Shown here in pieces: positions 50,901 through 62,624 of a DNA stretch of 64,000 nt (positions within the stretch are counted from its first letter, which is position 1; each line of letters begins with the position of its first letter). Source of the stretch: Strigops habroptila (taxonomy: Eukaryota; Chordata; Aves; Psittaciformes; Psittacidae); assembly GCF_004027225.2 (NCBI RefSeq), contig NC_044279.2:51794744-51858743 (forward strand), read 5' to 3'. The position numbers and the translations under genes are program-made. A model generated the notes under the pieces. That model saw only the letters and a program-made list of their open reading frames with translations. It was not told the origin of the DNA and ran no database searches.

Positions 50901-53900
50901 GCCTTCTTCCATCGTAGGGGTTTGTTCATTGGTCACACCCTTTCCCTCCTACACCAGATGTGCCATCAAGGCACAGGGGAAAGATGGTGAATGATCAACT
51001 TCAGGGCTTACAGCACCCCCGGGGTCTCTTTCCTTTCCTTTTCCCTTCTTGTCTCTTCATGGAGATAGTGAAGATTTTCTGGAGCCTGTAGGAAGCAGAC
51101 CCAGGTAACAATAAACTCAGAGATTTAAATGTGGAAGTTACTGTTAGTTTGATTATTGACAGTCAAAACGCAGAAGCAGTCCAATGGAAGAGAGAATTGA
51201 GCCATGGCATTAACCATTTGGACTACTAATACTCTACGACTGGCATATAAATTTTTGTAGAGGCCAAAGTCAATAGCTTACATAAAGTAGCTAACCCAGT
51301 TTTAGAAACAGGCAGTAAAGTTAGTACTGTTCATTAGGTTTCCACTTTTTTTTCAAGCTGAATATACTCTGCTTGTTAATTTTGGTAGGGCTGAACCTAT
51401 TTTGTCTCGACTAAAAGAAGATCGCACTGTTATAATATCACCAGTATTTGACAATATTCGTTTTGATGACTTTGAGCTTCTTCAGTATTCAGTGGCTGCA
51501 GATGGATTTGACTGGGCACTCTGGTGCCTTTATGAACCTTTACCAGCTGAATGGTATACTCTGAAAGATGAAACAGCTCCAGTCCGGTAAGTATGAATAG
51601 CATTTGAGGGTGAGCCAAAATACATGATGCCAATGCAGAGCAAGCAGAGGCAAGATTTTTCATAGCTGGTGGGATAGATACCTGTGAAGCACATTATATC
51701 TAGATATTTGGTTTGGAAGTGTGGGTTCTTTAGCAGCCCTGAAAATCTCAGTACACCAGTTGCAGGGTTGTTGAATCAGCCCTGTGCTGATTCTGCTGTC
51801 GATTTTCAGGCAATCCCCGAGTCATTCATTCTTCTGTCTTATGTTCCTTAGCTAGGAGTGTGGTGGCAATATTTATTGACTGTGCAAGATGAACTGTGGC
51901 ACTTATCCACACTTGCCTAACGACGTGGAGTGAATCTCACAACTTTGCTGGCCAATTGCATGTTTGATCTGTGAGGACTTGTATGGATTGAAGTTGTGCA
52001 GTTATTTCTTTGGAGATGTTGGAGTGACATCTGATTGCAGTGATCTTGGGCAGCCTTTTTCAACCCTTACCACCTGTGTATCACATAGAAGCAAGAAAAA
52101 AACATGAACACATACACCAGCTGTTACACCTAAAATGACCCCTTACTGCTAGGCTTAAGAGCCAATATATTTGCTTCTGTTCCTGATACCTTCCTTAACT
52201 GCTCAGATGAGTTTATGTATTCAACACCGAGTGGTTGCTGGTACTATGATACCAGCAGCCATCTCATGCTGAATATATAAACCCATTTGCTTCCTTGTTC
52301 TACAAGGATGTCAGGTGCTGTTGACTGTCCCTCAGCTGTTAACAGCCACCTAGCAAACAATATTAAAAAACCCCTATGAGATAAGGCATAGTCATCAGAT
52401 TTGTGTAGCCCTATCTTATTTTATTATATTTATGTGGCAAAGTTTTAGTAGTGGGAGAGGCTAAAGGGTTGGTTTCTGTGAGAAGAGGTGAGGGGCTGCC
52501 CACATGTTGGACACAGCCTGTTCCAGCTTGCTCCAAAATGTACATTGTGCTGGCTAAAGCTGAGCCACTCAGCAATGCTGGTGGTGCCTCTGCAATAATA
52601 TATTTAAGATAGGGTAAAAAATGCTGCACAGCAGCTGTGAGAGAGAAGAGTGGGGAAGAAATATGAGAGAAACAGGTTGCCCTGCAAAACACCAAGGTCA
52701 GTGAAGAAGGAAGTGGAAGAGATGCTCCAGGTGCTGGAGCAGAGATTTCCCTGCAGCCTGTGGGAAAGACCATGGTGAAACAGCTTGTGCCTCTGCAACA
52801 TGTAGTAGGACCCATCCTGGGGAGGATCATGCTGGAGCAGATATCCCTGGAGCAGCTGTGGAGGACCAGAATGGAGCAGATATCCACATGGCAGCCCATG
52901 GAGGACCCTGCCAGAGCAGATATTCATATGCTAGCCCATGGAAGACCATGCAGGAGCAGATATCCACACAGCAGCCCATGGAGGAACATGCTGGAGCAGA
53001 TATCCACATGGCAGCCTGTGGAAGACCCCACACTGGAGCAGGTGGATAGGCCCTGAAGGAAGATGCCACCTGTGGAGAGCCCATGCTAGAGCAGGGTCCT
53101 GGCAGGAGCTGCAGCCTGTGTGGGACTCACGCTGGAACAGTCTTCTCCTGAGCCATCCAGAGGGACCTTGGCACGCTTGTGAGGTGGGCCAGTGCCAACC
53201 TTATGAAGTTTACCCAAGCCAAGTGCAAGGTCCTACACCTGGGTCGGGGCAATCCCACGCACAGCTACAGGATGGGCAGAGAAGAGATTGAGAGCAGCCC
53301 TGCGGAGAAGGACTTGGGGGTCTTGGTTGATGAGAAGCTGAACAAGAGCCGGCTTCAGTGTGCGCTTGCAGCCCAGAAAGCCAACCGTATCCTGGGCTGC
53401 ATCAAAAGAAGCGTAACCAGCAGGTCAAAGGAGGTGATCCTGCCCCTCTACTCTGCTCTCGTGAGACCTCACTTGGAGTACTGTGTACAGTTCTGGCATC
53501 CTCAACATAAGAAGGACATGGAGCAAGTCCAGAGGAGGGCCACGAGGATGATAAGGGGGCTGGAGCACCTCCCATATGAAGACAGGCTGAGAAAGTTGGG
53601 GCTGTTTAGCCTGGAGAAGAGAAGGCTGCGTGGAGACCTCATAGCAGCCTTCCAGTATCTGAAGGGGGCCTACAAGGATGCTGGGGAGGGACTCTTCCTT
53701 AGGGACTGTAGTGGTAGGACAAGCAGTAATGGATTTTAACTGAAACAGGGGAAGTTCAGGTTAGATATAAGGAAGAAGTTCTTTACAGTGAGGGTGGTGA
53801 GGCACTGGAATGGGTTGCCCAAGGAAGTTGTGAATGCTCCATCCCCGGTGGTGTTCAAGGCCAGGTTGGACGGAGCCTTGGGCGACATGGTTTAGCGTGA

Positions 53901-56900
53901 GGTGTCTCTGCCCATGGCAGAGGGTTGGAACTAGATGATCTTAAGGTCCTTTCCAACTCAAACCATTCTATGATTCTATGAGTAACTGTACGCTATGGAA
54001 AAGGACCCAACCTGGAGCACCTTTTGAAGAACTGCAGTTCATGGGAAGGACGCATGTTGGAGCAGCTCATGAAGGATTGAATCCCAAGGGAGGACCCCAC
54101 ACTAGGGCAAGGGAAAAGTGTGAGGAGAAAAGAGTGGCAGAGATGAAGTGTTATGAATTGACTAGAACCCTCTTTTTTCATCCCTGTGCCTTGCTTGGGG
54201 CAGGGAGAGGAGGTAGAAGAGTCAGGAGTGAAGTCAAACCTGGAAAGAAGGGGGGATGGAGGGAAGGTGGTGAAGGTTAGTTTTGGTTTTGTCTTTCTCA
54301 CTATTGTCCTTTTTTAGTTGTCAATAAATTAAATTAGCATTCCCCAGGTTGAGTCTATTTTGCTGGTGATGGTAACTGGTGAACCTCCTTGTCCTCATCT
54401 CAACCCATGAGCTATTTTATCGTATTATCTTCCCCTGTCACACAGGTAAGGAGGAATATGAGAGTGGCTTCTTGGGCACCTGGTGAAAGCCAGCCAAGGT
54501 TAATCCACCATACGTATTTATATGAAGGACTTTAAAATTTACTGTGGAGATCCTGAGGAGAAAAGACACAGAAAAAACGTTTGAAAATCATGTCCTGTGT
54601 TTGTCAGATAAGGTGGCAGATTTCTTCATTCATATACTACTACACTTGGGAGCAAAGCATTGGAGATAAGGCTCCTCAGACACCTATAGAAAGAACTATG
54701 GGTGAAATTGTCACACTTCTGTATGTGTTAAAAACATATAGTGAGCATTAATCATTCAGGCAGGAGAATGGAATAAAAGCAAGCCAAATGTAGGTTAAGG
54801 AATGTTTCATGGGCGGGGGGGGGCACAGTTCTTGGACCAGAGAAAACAGAAGTGGGTTTGGTCACAGACAATGGGGATATCAAGAGAGTACCAAACCCCC
54901 TTTCAGTCCTCTTTCCCTCACATCTAGGGTGGATCCATCTACAGGGGAATTGGTCCTGCCAGACAATCATCTCATCTGTCTTTCAAAACCTCAATTGACA
55001 GTGATTCCACAGTCGCCCTTTGCAATGGGCTTTAGTGTTTAAGTTTCCTTAATGTTAGGTAAAATTCCATAATGTCCAACCCAATTCTTCTGTGCAGCTG
55101 TTTATTCTGATTTCTTTCTCCTTGTTTTAAATATGTTAAAACTGTTGTGACATCTCTCAAAATAGATCTAATTCTTTAAAAGATACTATATCATGCTTTT
55201 TAGACCATTGATCAAGTTTATTTACTGTCTTCAGGACTCTTTAATGTTGATCCACATGTTGCTATGAAATAAATCTGTTACTCTTTCTTGGATACAGCCA
55301 GAATCCTTCTGGAAGTTCAAGATGTGGTTGATGGCTAATTGACTTTATTTCTATCGTTATTACTTCTTTCTTGTTTTACTTGTTTGGTTCTCCAGAAGCC
55401 CATCTATAATGGGGATTATTGCTGCAGATAGGAAATTTTTGGGTGAGATTGGTGTACTGGACAGTGGAATGCACATATATGGAGGAGAAAATGTGGAACT
55501 TGGCCTGAGGGTAAGCCTATTTTTTAATCCTTTTTTTAAAAGACAGTGAAAAATTAGTATGTGATTTCTTTGAAAGCATGCAGTGCACTGGCTATTGTCC
55601 AAAGCATGGGTTAGTATTTCAGAACAATTCTGGTTTATTTTGGGTACCAAATGAAAGTGGTAGATTTCCAAAAGCATCAGCAGGCTTTTGTTGATACTTC
55701 TCAAGGATTTTGATTCATAACACAAAAACCTAGTTCAGTGAGGAAATACTGAATCTTGCAAGATGTGGTTCTCTCAGAAATTTAATTTCATCTGGAGTGT
55801 CTTTAGTTATTAGAGAACAAGTGACAGCACTAGGAATTCTATTGATGAGTATTTTTTAAAAGTATTGGTGGTTGGAGATATTCTGGAAGACTTGAGAAGA
55901 AAAAAATGAACTTAGTGCTTATCTCTATAAAGAAGAGAAAAGATAGTAGGACATGAGAATTATAAACCTTTTAGCAAGACTTAAATGTCTAGGAAAAAAG
56001 GGTTTGATTATTCTTTTTCTCTGTAAGTATGAAAACTAGGGGGCTTTGAAAGAAGTCAGTAACCAGTTTCAAAACAAACATGAGAATGAGGTACTTAATT
56101 CTTTCAGTAGCAGACCAGTCCAACAGATCAGGAACAGAGCTCCTTCCAAAGGATCTTGTGGGTCTTAAAAACTTGCAGTCATTTGCGGGAAGACTGAACA
56201 GTTATGGAAGAAAAACCTGCTCAGAGTTAGTAAACAAAAATGAATCACAGGAATATGCACAAAGTCCCCTGACCTGAAAATAACTGGGGGCTGTGAGAGG
56301 TAACATATGTACCTGAATTGTTCTTAACCTTCCCCAGAAATAAGTTTGCAGTCACTGTGGCTTACACAATACTAGGATAGATGGACCTTTGTACTTTTGG
56401 AGCTGCTGTACTTTTGAAGCATTAGTTTTGTCCTGCTTGGGTATCTCTTTGAATTCCACGAAGATATTTTCCAGGAATCCACTGGATTTTTTCTTTCTCT
56501 TGAATTGTCCCTAGTGTGTAAGATTTTGCAGGACCAGTTTTGCTCTTGGCATGTTCTGGGCAATGTCATTACATTTGAAGGATTCAGGCCCGTGATCACC
56601 ACAATTTTTAGCACTCTAGCTCCTAGTGAAATCACTTGGAGGTATGAACCAGTTTGCCTTAGTGCATTTATGCCAATTGACCAGAGTGCCTTGTCACAGG
56701 AAATTGGTGAGTAGTTTTGTTAATGGTGATGGCAAAGAAAAAGAAGAAAGGACATGCCTTTGCTCTCCTGGACCTCTGATAGGGCTACACACAGTAGAAA
56801 TGAAAGGTACTGAAAAATTCATTTCATTCACTCAAGCCAGGAAATAGAGCTTTGAATGTTGAGGACATGTCAGCTGATCTGGTGAAGGAGTGGGGGAAGC

Positions 56901-59900
56901 AGAAATAGAAGCACTTTCTGGGGCCTTAGAAGCCTGGAAGTGCTTTCTGGAAGCACTTTTTAGCAGGGCCTATTGCTATAGGATGAGGAGTGATGGTTTT
57001 AAAGAAAGGGTGATGGCTTTTTTAAAGGGAGATTCAGGCTGGACATGAGGAAAAAAATTTTTACAATGAGGGTGGTAAAATCTTGGCACCGGTTGCCCAG
57101 AGAGGTGGTGGATGCACCATCCCTGGAGACATTCAAGGCCAGGCTTGATGCGGTTCTGAGCAACCTGATCTAGATGAAGATGTCCCTGCTCATTGCAGCG
57201 GGGTTGGACTAGACGACCTTTGAAGGTCCCTTCCAACCTAAACTATTCTATGATTCTATGATTCTAAAAAGTGCAAAGAATAAATAGGCAAATTTACCTC
57301 AAATTCTCTCTTCTTGACCTAGGCCTGGCAGTGTGGAGGTAAAGTAGAAGTGCTGCCCTGTTCAAGAATTGCTCATTTGGAAAGAGCTCACAAGCCTTAC
57401 TTGCCAGACTTGAGCATCGCGGTGAAACGCAATGCCTTGCGGGTAGCTGAAGTGTGGATGGATGAATACAAGTACATGGTCTACTTTGCATGGAATCTTC
57501 CAATTGAGGTAACTGCATTTCCTGTTGGACTGATCTCTGTCAAACTTTCCTGCTTTCCACTTTGTATAAGAAGTTACACAGTCTTGGAAACAATAGTTTG
57601 AATCTTGATTGCTCCCAAATGAGATGAGTGTCACAGTCAAGAGACTATTGATCATACTAAAGTTGTTAACAAGCTCTGTCTTATTTTTCACTTTGATCTA
57701 GGTTTCAGTTTTTTGGTATGAAATAGGGAAACTACTTCCTAGCCATATCTAGCTCTGACAGTCTTTATGAAATCATAGCATGTTAATTTTCACTGATTTA
57801 TTGACACTTCTAGGCAAAACATGTTCTGAAATTCTGAAGTTTAAAAAAATGTACATTTTTTACAAATGAACTTTTAGCTATATTTTTGATGTTATAAATA
57901 GACAATATGGAGAAACAAATTTGTATTTTCCTTAGTTTCCCAGGCCACCTTAATGTCCTGGAATTAAACATGGTGTTCTTGCAGAATCCTGGAATAGACT
58001 TTGGAGATGTTTCTTCCAGAAAAGACCTAAGGAAAAAACTGAACTGTAAAGGCTTTGACTGGTACATAAAGAACATTTACCCTAATTTAATATTTCTTCC
58101 CAACATTGTTGGCTATGGAACAGTAAGTATTGAGTCTATTTATTTGAATATGGAACAAATCATTAGCTCTACTGGTAGGAAGAATTGTGAACACTGTTTG
58201 GCTGATTATGATGTATTTTCCTAGAAACTTTAAAAATACCTTTTTTTTTTCCTAGATAAAACTTTCTAAAGTCTTTTTCATATCAGTTGTTGGTCTAGAA
58301 TTTCTAAACTGTGCTTATTGTGTATCTGCTGATGGGAGCACAACAGTAGTTTGGGAAAGTGCTTAATGTGTGTTTACTGCATACAGCACTCATCTGTTGA
58401 CCAACAAGAATGGATCAATATCTTCTTGCAAGGGCCTGAAGTTTTCAATGGAGTAGTATGGATTTTTTTCTGCAGAGATTACCAGCATAATTTGGAAAGC
58501 ACGCACACATGAATCATGATAGCATTTTCTAGACCCAAGCTTGCATACCTTGCTGGAGCTGGGCAGTGGTACTCACCTATCTGCTTGGTGACTCCTGACC
58601 TGGTACTACATGGCACGATGTCCATGAGTCTTTGAAGGACCTTACATTTGGTTTTGATTTCTGTTATGATGAATCTACAGAATGAATTTCTATGAATTTC
58701 TATGCATGTCTACAGAGGTAATCTGAGATTTATTTTCTAAACACATATTGTATCTTCCACTTCAGAATTCAGCGCAGAGCTCTAAATAAAGTAACCTTGC
58801 TCTCAGGACAGTTTCTAAAATCAGTAGTGAGGAGTTGCAAACAGGATTGCTGTTCCTCACAGTAAATTTCCTGGTTTATTCTGCAGATGAAAAACACACT
58901 GAAAGAAGACATCTGTATTGATCAAGGCCCTGTCCCTGGAAACACACCGATTATGTATCCCTGTCATGCATACTCACCACAGGTAATACAAGCAACTGAT
59001 CAGATCTTCACATAAAAGCTGTTGCTAAATGTTCCTTTCAAGCCTCCACGGGGCCATGCAATCAGCGCTTCAAAACTGTTATCTCTGTGCTATCTAAAGG
59101 GAAATATTAACCTTTATTTCATGAAATTGTGCTACCTAATGTAACTGGTAGCAGAGCAGGTTCCCATGGAAATCGAAGTGCATGAAACTAAGGCTTTTGG
59201 TTTAGCCTTGCCAAAAAATTGCGAGACCTCATGCTGATACTGATTGATCCTGTTGATTAACAGAAGATCACTGGGATAAAATGGGAGAGGTGGATCTCTT
59301 CCTCACACCACACTGCCTGTCCTCTCAGAAGGAGGGAAGCTAAGGGTTACCATTCATTTGTAGGCATCTTGATTTTGTTTTTCATTGGAAAGCAGAAAGA
59401 TTTTGTATAGGGTCAAATTCATCCTGGTTTAATTACTGAGAGATCAATGAATGCTGGTGCTGTACAGCTGATACTTCTCAATATCAGTTTTGAAACTGTC
59501 TGCTGTCATCTGATATGAGATTTCCCTTGTATCTTAACTCACTGACAGCAGTGTCACCTTCCCTTTCAGCACATCTTTTATCACAGCACTGGAGAAATGT
59601 ATGTAGGAGGTTTACATGGCCGACAGAATGCAGGTGATAGATGCCTAGCAGACCCTGGGAATGGGGACCTGCCTGTTTTAGAGAAATGTGACATAGCTAT
59701 GAATAAAGGTCTGAACTTGCACTGGGATTTTAAGCAGGTAGGTGGATTTCTATATCCCTAAATTTCAGTAAACTTTCCCATTATAATGAATCCTTGGACA
59801 CTTCCTTGCAAAGCAGGTTGTTTCTGAATAACATTGCCTTAATTTCAGGGCTCGCAGATGCTACTGCAAGAGCTGTGGTGAAGGTGGTTGAGTCTTCAGG

Positions 59901-61210
59901 GGCATGTGATTTTAAAAACAAGGGGATGGTCACACAATTGAAACTGAGTTACCAGAATTTAACCAGTTTCCATTTGTGCAGGATTTATGCCAGCTGATGC
60001 TGACATGCTTAAGGTCCCAAATGATACTTTCAGTGCCTCTGAATACAGAATATGATAATACCAGCTTAGTCAGCTAGTCTAGGACAAGTACTGTCATGCT
60101 GCTGGGGCAGGAGAAACGGGCAGCAGTGATATCAACGGAAGGAGAGGTGGGAAAGGAAGCCATGCAGCTTCTCCCCTCTCAGGCAGTTCAAACCTTATTA
60201 GCTTTATGTAATTAATAATTAATTAATTTTACACATAATGTATGGGCCTGTTTATTGCATCTCTCAGTGAAAAACTAAGCAGGAGACAAATCTTGTGAGC
60301 GAGTGGTAGAGAATATAGGAGTTGAATTGGTGAAAGATAAAGGTTTCAGTGACCCAAATAGTACAGACCTACATGGTCTCCAGAAATTCTGCTGACATGG
60401 GCTTTCCTTTATCTTTAGTCTGGCCTGTAACCACAAAACTTAGAAAGAGGTGCATATATATTTTCTGGAGGGTTTAGACCCACCTTAAAAGTAAACCTTC
60501 AGTTCCTTGTGTGCATCAAGAATTATCATAGCGAAACAACTGGCAGCCTGAAGGAGCCAGCTAACATCCTGTTTGCTCTGGAGCCCAGCCCCTTAGGAAA
60601 AGCCTCATTTCTGGCACGATGAATTGACTTAATCACACCCCACCTCATTCACAATAATTGGAACTGACATATTGTCTTAGGGATAAGAGATTAATATTGT
60701 TATCTGTTATTAGCTCTCTTATTTCAAAGTGGGATAGAGTATTAAAATTTTACTAAAATGATTTCTGTAAAAAAAAAAACCACAAAAAACACCCACCCCT
60801 TCCCCCCCAACTCCAAAAAGCAGACACAGATTAAACCTCTGCATATATTCTAATATGTCTCATAGAGTTCCATAAGCTGTCATGCATTATCAGCCTGAGG
60901 AAAACACAATTTTTTTTCTCAGGCCTGTGGCCTACTAGTGTTTCTCAGACATATTTGTAGAGGCCAAGAGAATTGCTTCCTGACTGAGCACTAAATTTAT
61001 AAGCCCTTGGCTTCTCTCATATTTCCTTTCCTTTTGTAGGGATCGGCTGTAATCAACAGGGGCACTAAAAGATGCCTCGAAGTCACAGCAGATAATCCAG
61101 TTTCATACAGACTTGTAATGCAGACCTGCACAGGACAAAGGTGGAATATCCAACACACAGTTAAGGACTGGGGAAAGGCAAAAGACCTGGAACAGAAGGC
61201 ACAGCACTGA
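41762..61210 (+). CDS. GALNT8: Polypeptide N-acetylgalactosaminyltransferase 8, 11 coding exons
   Basis: Coding exons: 41762-41957, 44972-45260, 47965-48131, 48765-48948, 51389-51586, 55396-55510, 57323-57508, 57985-58122, 58887-58982, 59570-59737 and 61040-61210. Together they give 1908 nt, or 635 residues plus TGA; human GALNT8 has 637. All introns are GT-AG with consistent phase. It is a type II Golgi membrane enzyme of glycosyltransferase family 27. The order is a short cytosolic tail, a membrane anchor (about residues 10-28), a stem, the catalytic domain and a C-terminal ricin-type lectin domain (from about 510). The metal-binding DAH motif is at 270-272 and YGGENVE at 373-379. GALNT8-specific stretches include [41 protein letters not shown] and [13 protein letters not shown]. 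The family transfers GalNAc to Ser/Thr to start mucin-type O-glycans, but GALNT8 belongs to a branch with little demonstrated activity in vitro. Confidence 0.97.
43116..44242 (-). mobile_element. CR1 LINE fragment, antisense, in GALNT8 intron 1
   Basis: Diverged reverse-complemented CR1, from the 3' UTR (about 43130) into the reverse transcriptase region. It is interrupted by an A/C-rich simple stretch at about 43309-43345. Confidence 0.85.
44266..44584. repeat. Diverged tandem duplication in GALNT8 intron 1
   Basis: Two roughly 150-170-bp units (about 44266-44415 and 44416-44584) share an ordered set of segments: tttatggtgca / tgtatggcgca, atactgtgaa / atattgtgaa, gagattagg, ttcac/ttacc...tgttca, aaaagat, and ggctc-ttt-attg-atttac followed by caaga. 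Divergence is considerable. Confidence 0.7.
44972..45260 (+). CDS. GALNT8: GALNT8 coding exon 2
   Basis: Residues 66-161 plus two bases. Encodes the stem region and the start of the luminal domain ([38 protein letters not shown]). Acceptor caatcag, donor gtatag. Confidence 0.95.
46118..46163 (+). mobile_element. CR1 3' tail fragment
   Basis: Only the last part of a CR1 element is present: cctttccaaccctaaccatt followed by two ctatgattct units. Confidence 0.75.
47965..48131 (+). CDS. GALNT8: GALNT8 coding exon 3
   Basis: Residues 162-217 plus one base. Contains [18 protein letters not shown] and [14 protein letters not shown], the start of the nucleotide-sugar binding half of the GT-A fold. 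Acceptor attacag, donor gtaagt. Confidence 0.96.
48765..48948 (+). CDS. GALNT8: GALNT8 coding exon 4
   Basis: Residues 218-278 plus two bases, with the metal-binding DxH motif in [12 protein letters not shown] (D270, H272). Acceptor ttttag, donor gtaaga. Confidence 0.96.
49734..50190 (+). mobile_element. LTR-type avian repeat fragment in GALNT8 intron 4
   Basis: Starts tgtcctgggttcagctg and carries landmarks of a common avian solo LTR: cacctgacccaaacttagcc, ggtattccataccac, cggcatataaactgggggga (TATA-like) and cttcttatctcgac near the 3' side. It lacks the usual terminal segment. Confidence 0.65.
50200..51380. other. GALNT8 intron 4, remainder
   Basis: No exon or repeat I can name. The pyrimidine-rich sequence near 50800-51060 could be an old repeat. 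No coding signal is supported. Confidence 0.4.
51389..51586 (+). CDS. GALNT8: GALNT8 coding exon 5
   Basis: Residues 279-344 plus two bases, with [20 protein letters not shown] and [15 protein letters not shown]. Acceptor ttggtag, donor gtaagt. Confidence 0.96.
52831..53045 (+). repeat. Minisatellite, five units of about 40 bp
   Basis: Five imperfect units each begin with a ggagcagatatccacatgg-like block and end with a cccatggaggacc-like block. The array lies inside the LTR-type element. Similar but shorter ctggagcag repeats occur in the copies at 37.9 and 40.9 kb. Confidence 0.88.
53155..53982 (+). mobile_element. CR1 LINE fragment nested in an LTR-type element
   Basis: 5' truncated CR1 with the longest open frame in the window (53179-53739, 186 codons). 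It is the C-terminal part of the CR1 reverse transcriptase protein ([54 protein letters not shown]). It ends with the family 3' UTR and accattctatgattctatga. The long frame suggests a younger copy than the others here. Confidence 0.94.
55396..55510 (+). CDS. GALNT8: GALNT8 coding exon 6
   Basis: Residues 345-383: [19 protein letters not shown] then [14 protein letters not shown]. Most family members have Trp before GGEN; Tyr here (Y373) agrees with what I recall of mammalian GALNT8. Acceptor ctccag, donor gtaagc. Confidence 0.96.
56945..57267 (+). mobile_element. CR1 LINE 3' fragment in GALNT8 intron 6
   Basis: Contains the ggtggtaaaatcttggcaccgg and attcaaggccaggcttgatg segments and ends ctattctatgattctatgattct. 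It stops about 55 bp before exon 7. Confidence 0.92.
57323..57508 (+). CDS. GALNT8: GALNT8 coding exon 7
   Basis: Residues 384-445: [20 protein letters not shown] and [20 protein letters not shown], conserved catalytic-domain sequence. Acceptor gacctag, donor gtaact. Confidence 0.96.
57985..58122 (+). CDS. GALNT8: GALNT8 coding exon 8
   Basis: Residues 446-491: [19 protein letters not shown] and [11 protein letters not shown]. Acceptor ttgcag, donor gtaagt. Confidence 0.95.
58887..58982 (+). CDS. GALNT8: GALNT8 coding exon 9
   Basis: Residues 492-523: [19 protein letters not shown] then [13 protein letters not shown], leading into the lectin domain. Acceptor ctgcag, donor gtaata. Confidence 0.95.
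59570..59737 (+). CDS. GALNT8: GALNT8 coding exon 10
   Basis: Residues 524-579 of the ricin-type lectin domain, with RCLADPGN and LEKCDIAM. Acceptor tttcag, donor gtaggt. Confidence 0.95.
61040..61210 (+). CDS. GALNT8: GALNT8 coding exon 11 and stop
   Basis: Residues 580-635 and TGA at 61208-61210. Last lectin repeat, with [25 protein letters not shown] and KDWGKAKD. Acceptor tttgtag. Confidence 0.96.
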   Translation, partial: GSAVINRGTKRCLEVTADNPVSYRLVMQTCTGQRWNIQHTVKDWGKAKDLEQKAQH

Positions 61211-62614
61211 CTAGAGGATGTTCTTCCTTGAAAACTGCTATGTTCATAATGCAGCACTGAAAGCAGCACTGCTTTCAAGAGTTTGTTTACACAGGATTTT
61301 CCAATGTAGTAGTTATTGCAGGAACTACTACTCACACAAAGATCATCTCACACTCTTGGGGCATCACCCCCCGAGTGTCCTCAGTTAGGAAGGGGACTGT
61401 CTTTGCTCTTTTATTATCACTGGAGAGCAGTAGTTATGTCTAAGAGTCTTTCAACCCATCTGAGTTTCTTATGTTGTCCTTTGGAAGTGCCTGACTCTGC
61501 TCATTAATGAAAGACTGGTGTAAGGTTTCTAACTTTCTACCTTTGGCATTTTGGTTAGATATAAAAATTCAGAAGAAATGAAAGTGGGTCTGACTTCCTT
61601 TTGTACACAGTTTATCTCACATTGAATTAGACAATTTTTCCTGTCTTGGGTCATATAGATAATGCAGAACTTGTTGAGATGTATTCATGTGAATGGGTGA
61701 AATGAAATACATCCTTGTTCTTCTCTCCATATAATTTGCCTGGACATGATTCAGTTTCTCAGTAAAGTTTATTAGATTCAGCAGTGTGACACACTAAGGC
61801 TGTACTATGTTTACCTGTGTGAAGTTAGTTTGTGCCAACCACGTGACAACATGGATAAAATCTAGTCAAGTGCTTGGAAACAAGGAGATTGAACTCAATA
61901 GTTGCCACAAACCAATATGAGGCCAATACAGTAACACATCTATCAAAGAAACAGTAAAATACAGCATGAGTTGCTAATGGAACGCAACTTCCAGGTAGAC
62001 AGAATATGAGTTCTTGTAGAAATAGGGTTAGGTGGAACTGGTTATCTTAATTCATAGAGTAACCACTCCTAGGACTTACACTTATTTGTTAAAGAGAGCT
62101 CCTGTAAAGTAAACTCATTGAAGCTATATAGAGTTTCAGCCTAAAGTAATTTTATTATCAAAAAGGTGCCAAACATTTTATCCAAATAGTAAGTGTATTC
62201 AGGGTTTGTTTGACTATTTGTTTGAATATAATCCAATATAATTTGTTTTCTGTCTTTCTAATTTCTCTGTAAACTAGATGTGAACAATCTGCCCCTGATA
62301 TTCAGGATCGCAAATGGACAAGCTCTTAAAGGAAGGTCCTTAGGGTTTGTATTTTTCTGCTCCAGAAACAGATTCTTAAAAATGCCACATTTTAAACAGA
62401 TTGGATTTAAATTTCTAAAATCCACTTTTATTCCCATGTCCTGAATCAAAGCCAAAGACACTGAAGAAAGAGTACTATGTGCTCTGGTTGTTTTCTGCAT
62501 CTTCAATAGTGTGTGTTACCAAAATCAAAGGACTACCATTTTGACAAGCACAATGAAGGCAGTCAGAATTTTGCCAGTAAACTGAAATGATAATCTGGCC
62601 TAGTGGTGATGATT

Positions 62615-62620
62615 AATAAA
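62615..62620 (+). terminator. GALNT8: Candidate GALNT8 poly(A) signal
   Basis: A canonical AATAAA about 1.4 kb after the stop codon, the first I found downstream. The true end could be elsewhere. Confidence 0.4.
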
Positions 62621-62624
62621 AAGT

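Larger units (their letters stand above)
52430..54515 (+). mobile_element. LTR-type avian element with internal minisatellite, carrying a nested CR1
   Basis: The 5' side (about 52430-53150) is a diverged match to the starts at 37562 and 40565 and contains about 40-bp repeats. CR1 occupies about 53155-53982. After it the LTR-type sequence resumes (ggacccaacctggagcac) and runs to ggttaatccaccat near 54510, passing caataaatt (a poly(A)-like signal) and a ggttgagtctattttgctgg segment. The antisense fragment at 25273 belongs to the same family. It lies in GALNT8 intron 5, in the sense direction. Retroviral LTR class is inferred. Confidence 0.65.

Noticed and set aside
53179..53739. 186-codon open frame, the longest in the window
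   Set aside because: It is the C-terminal reverse transcriptase part of a CR1 LINE, not a host gene.
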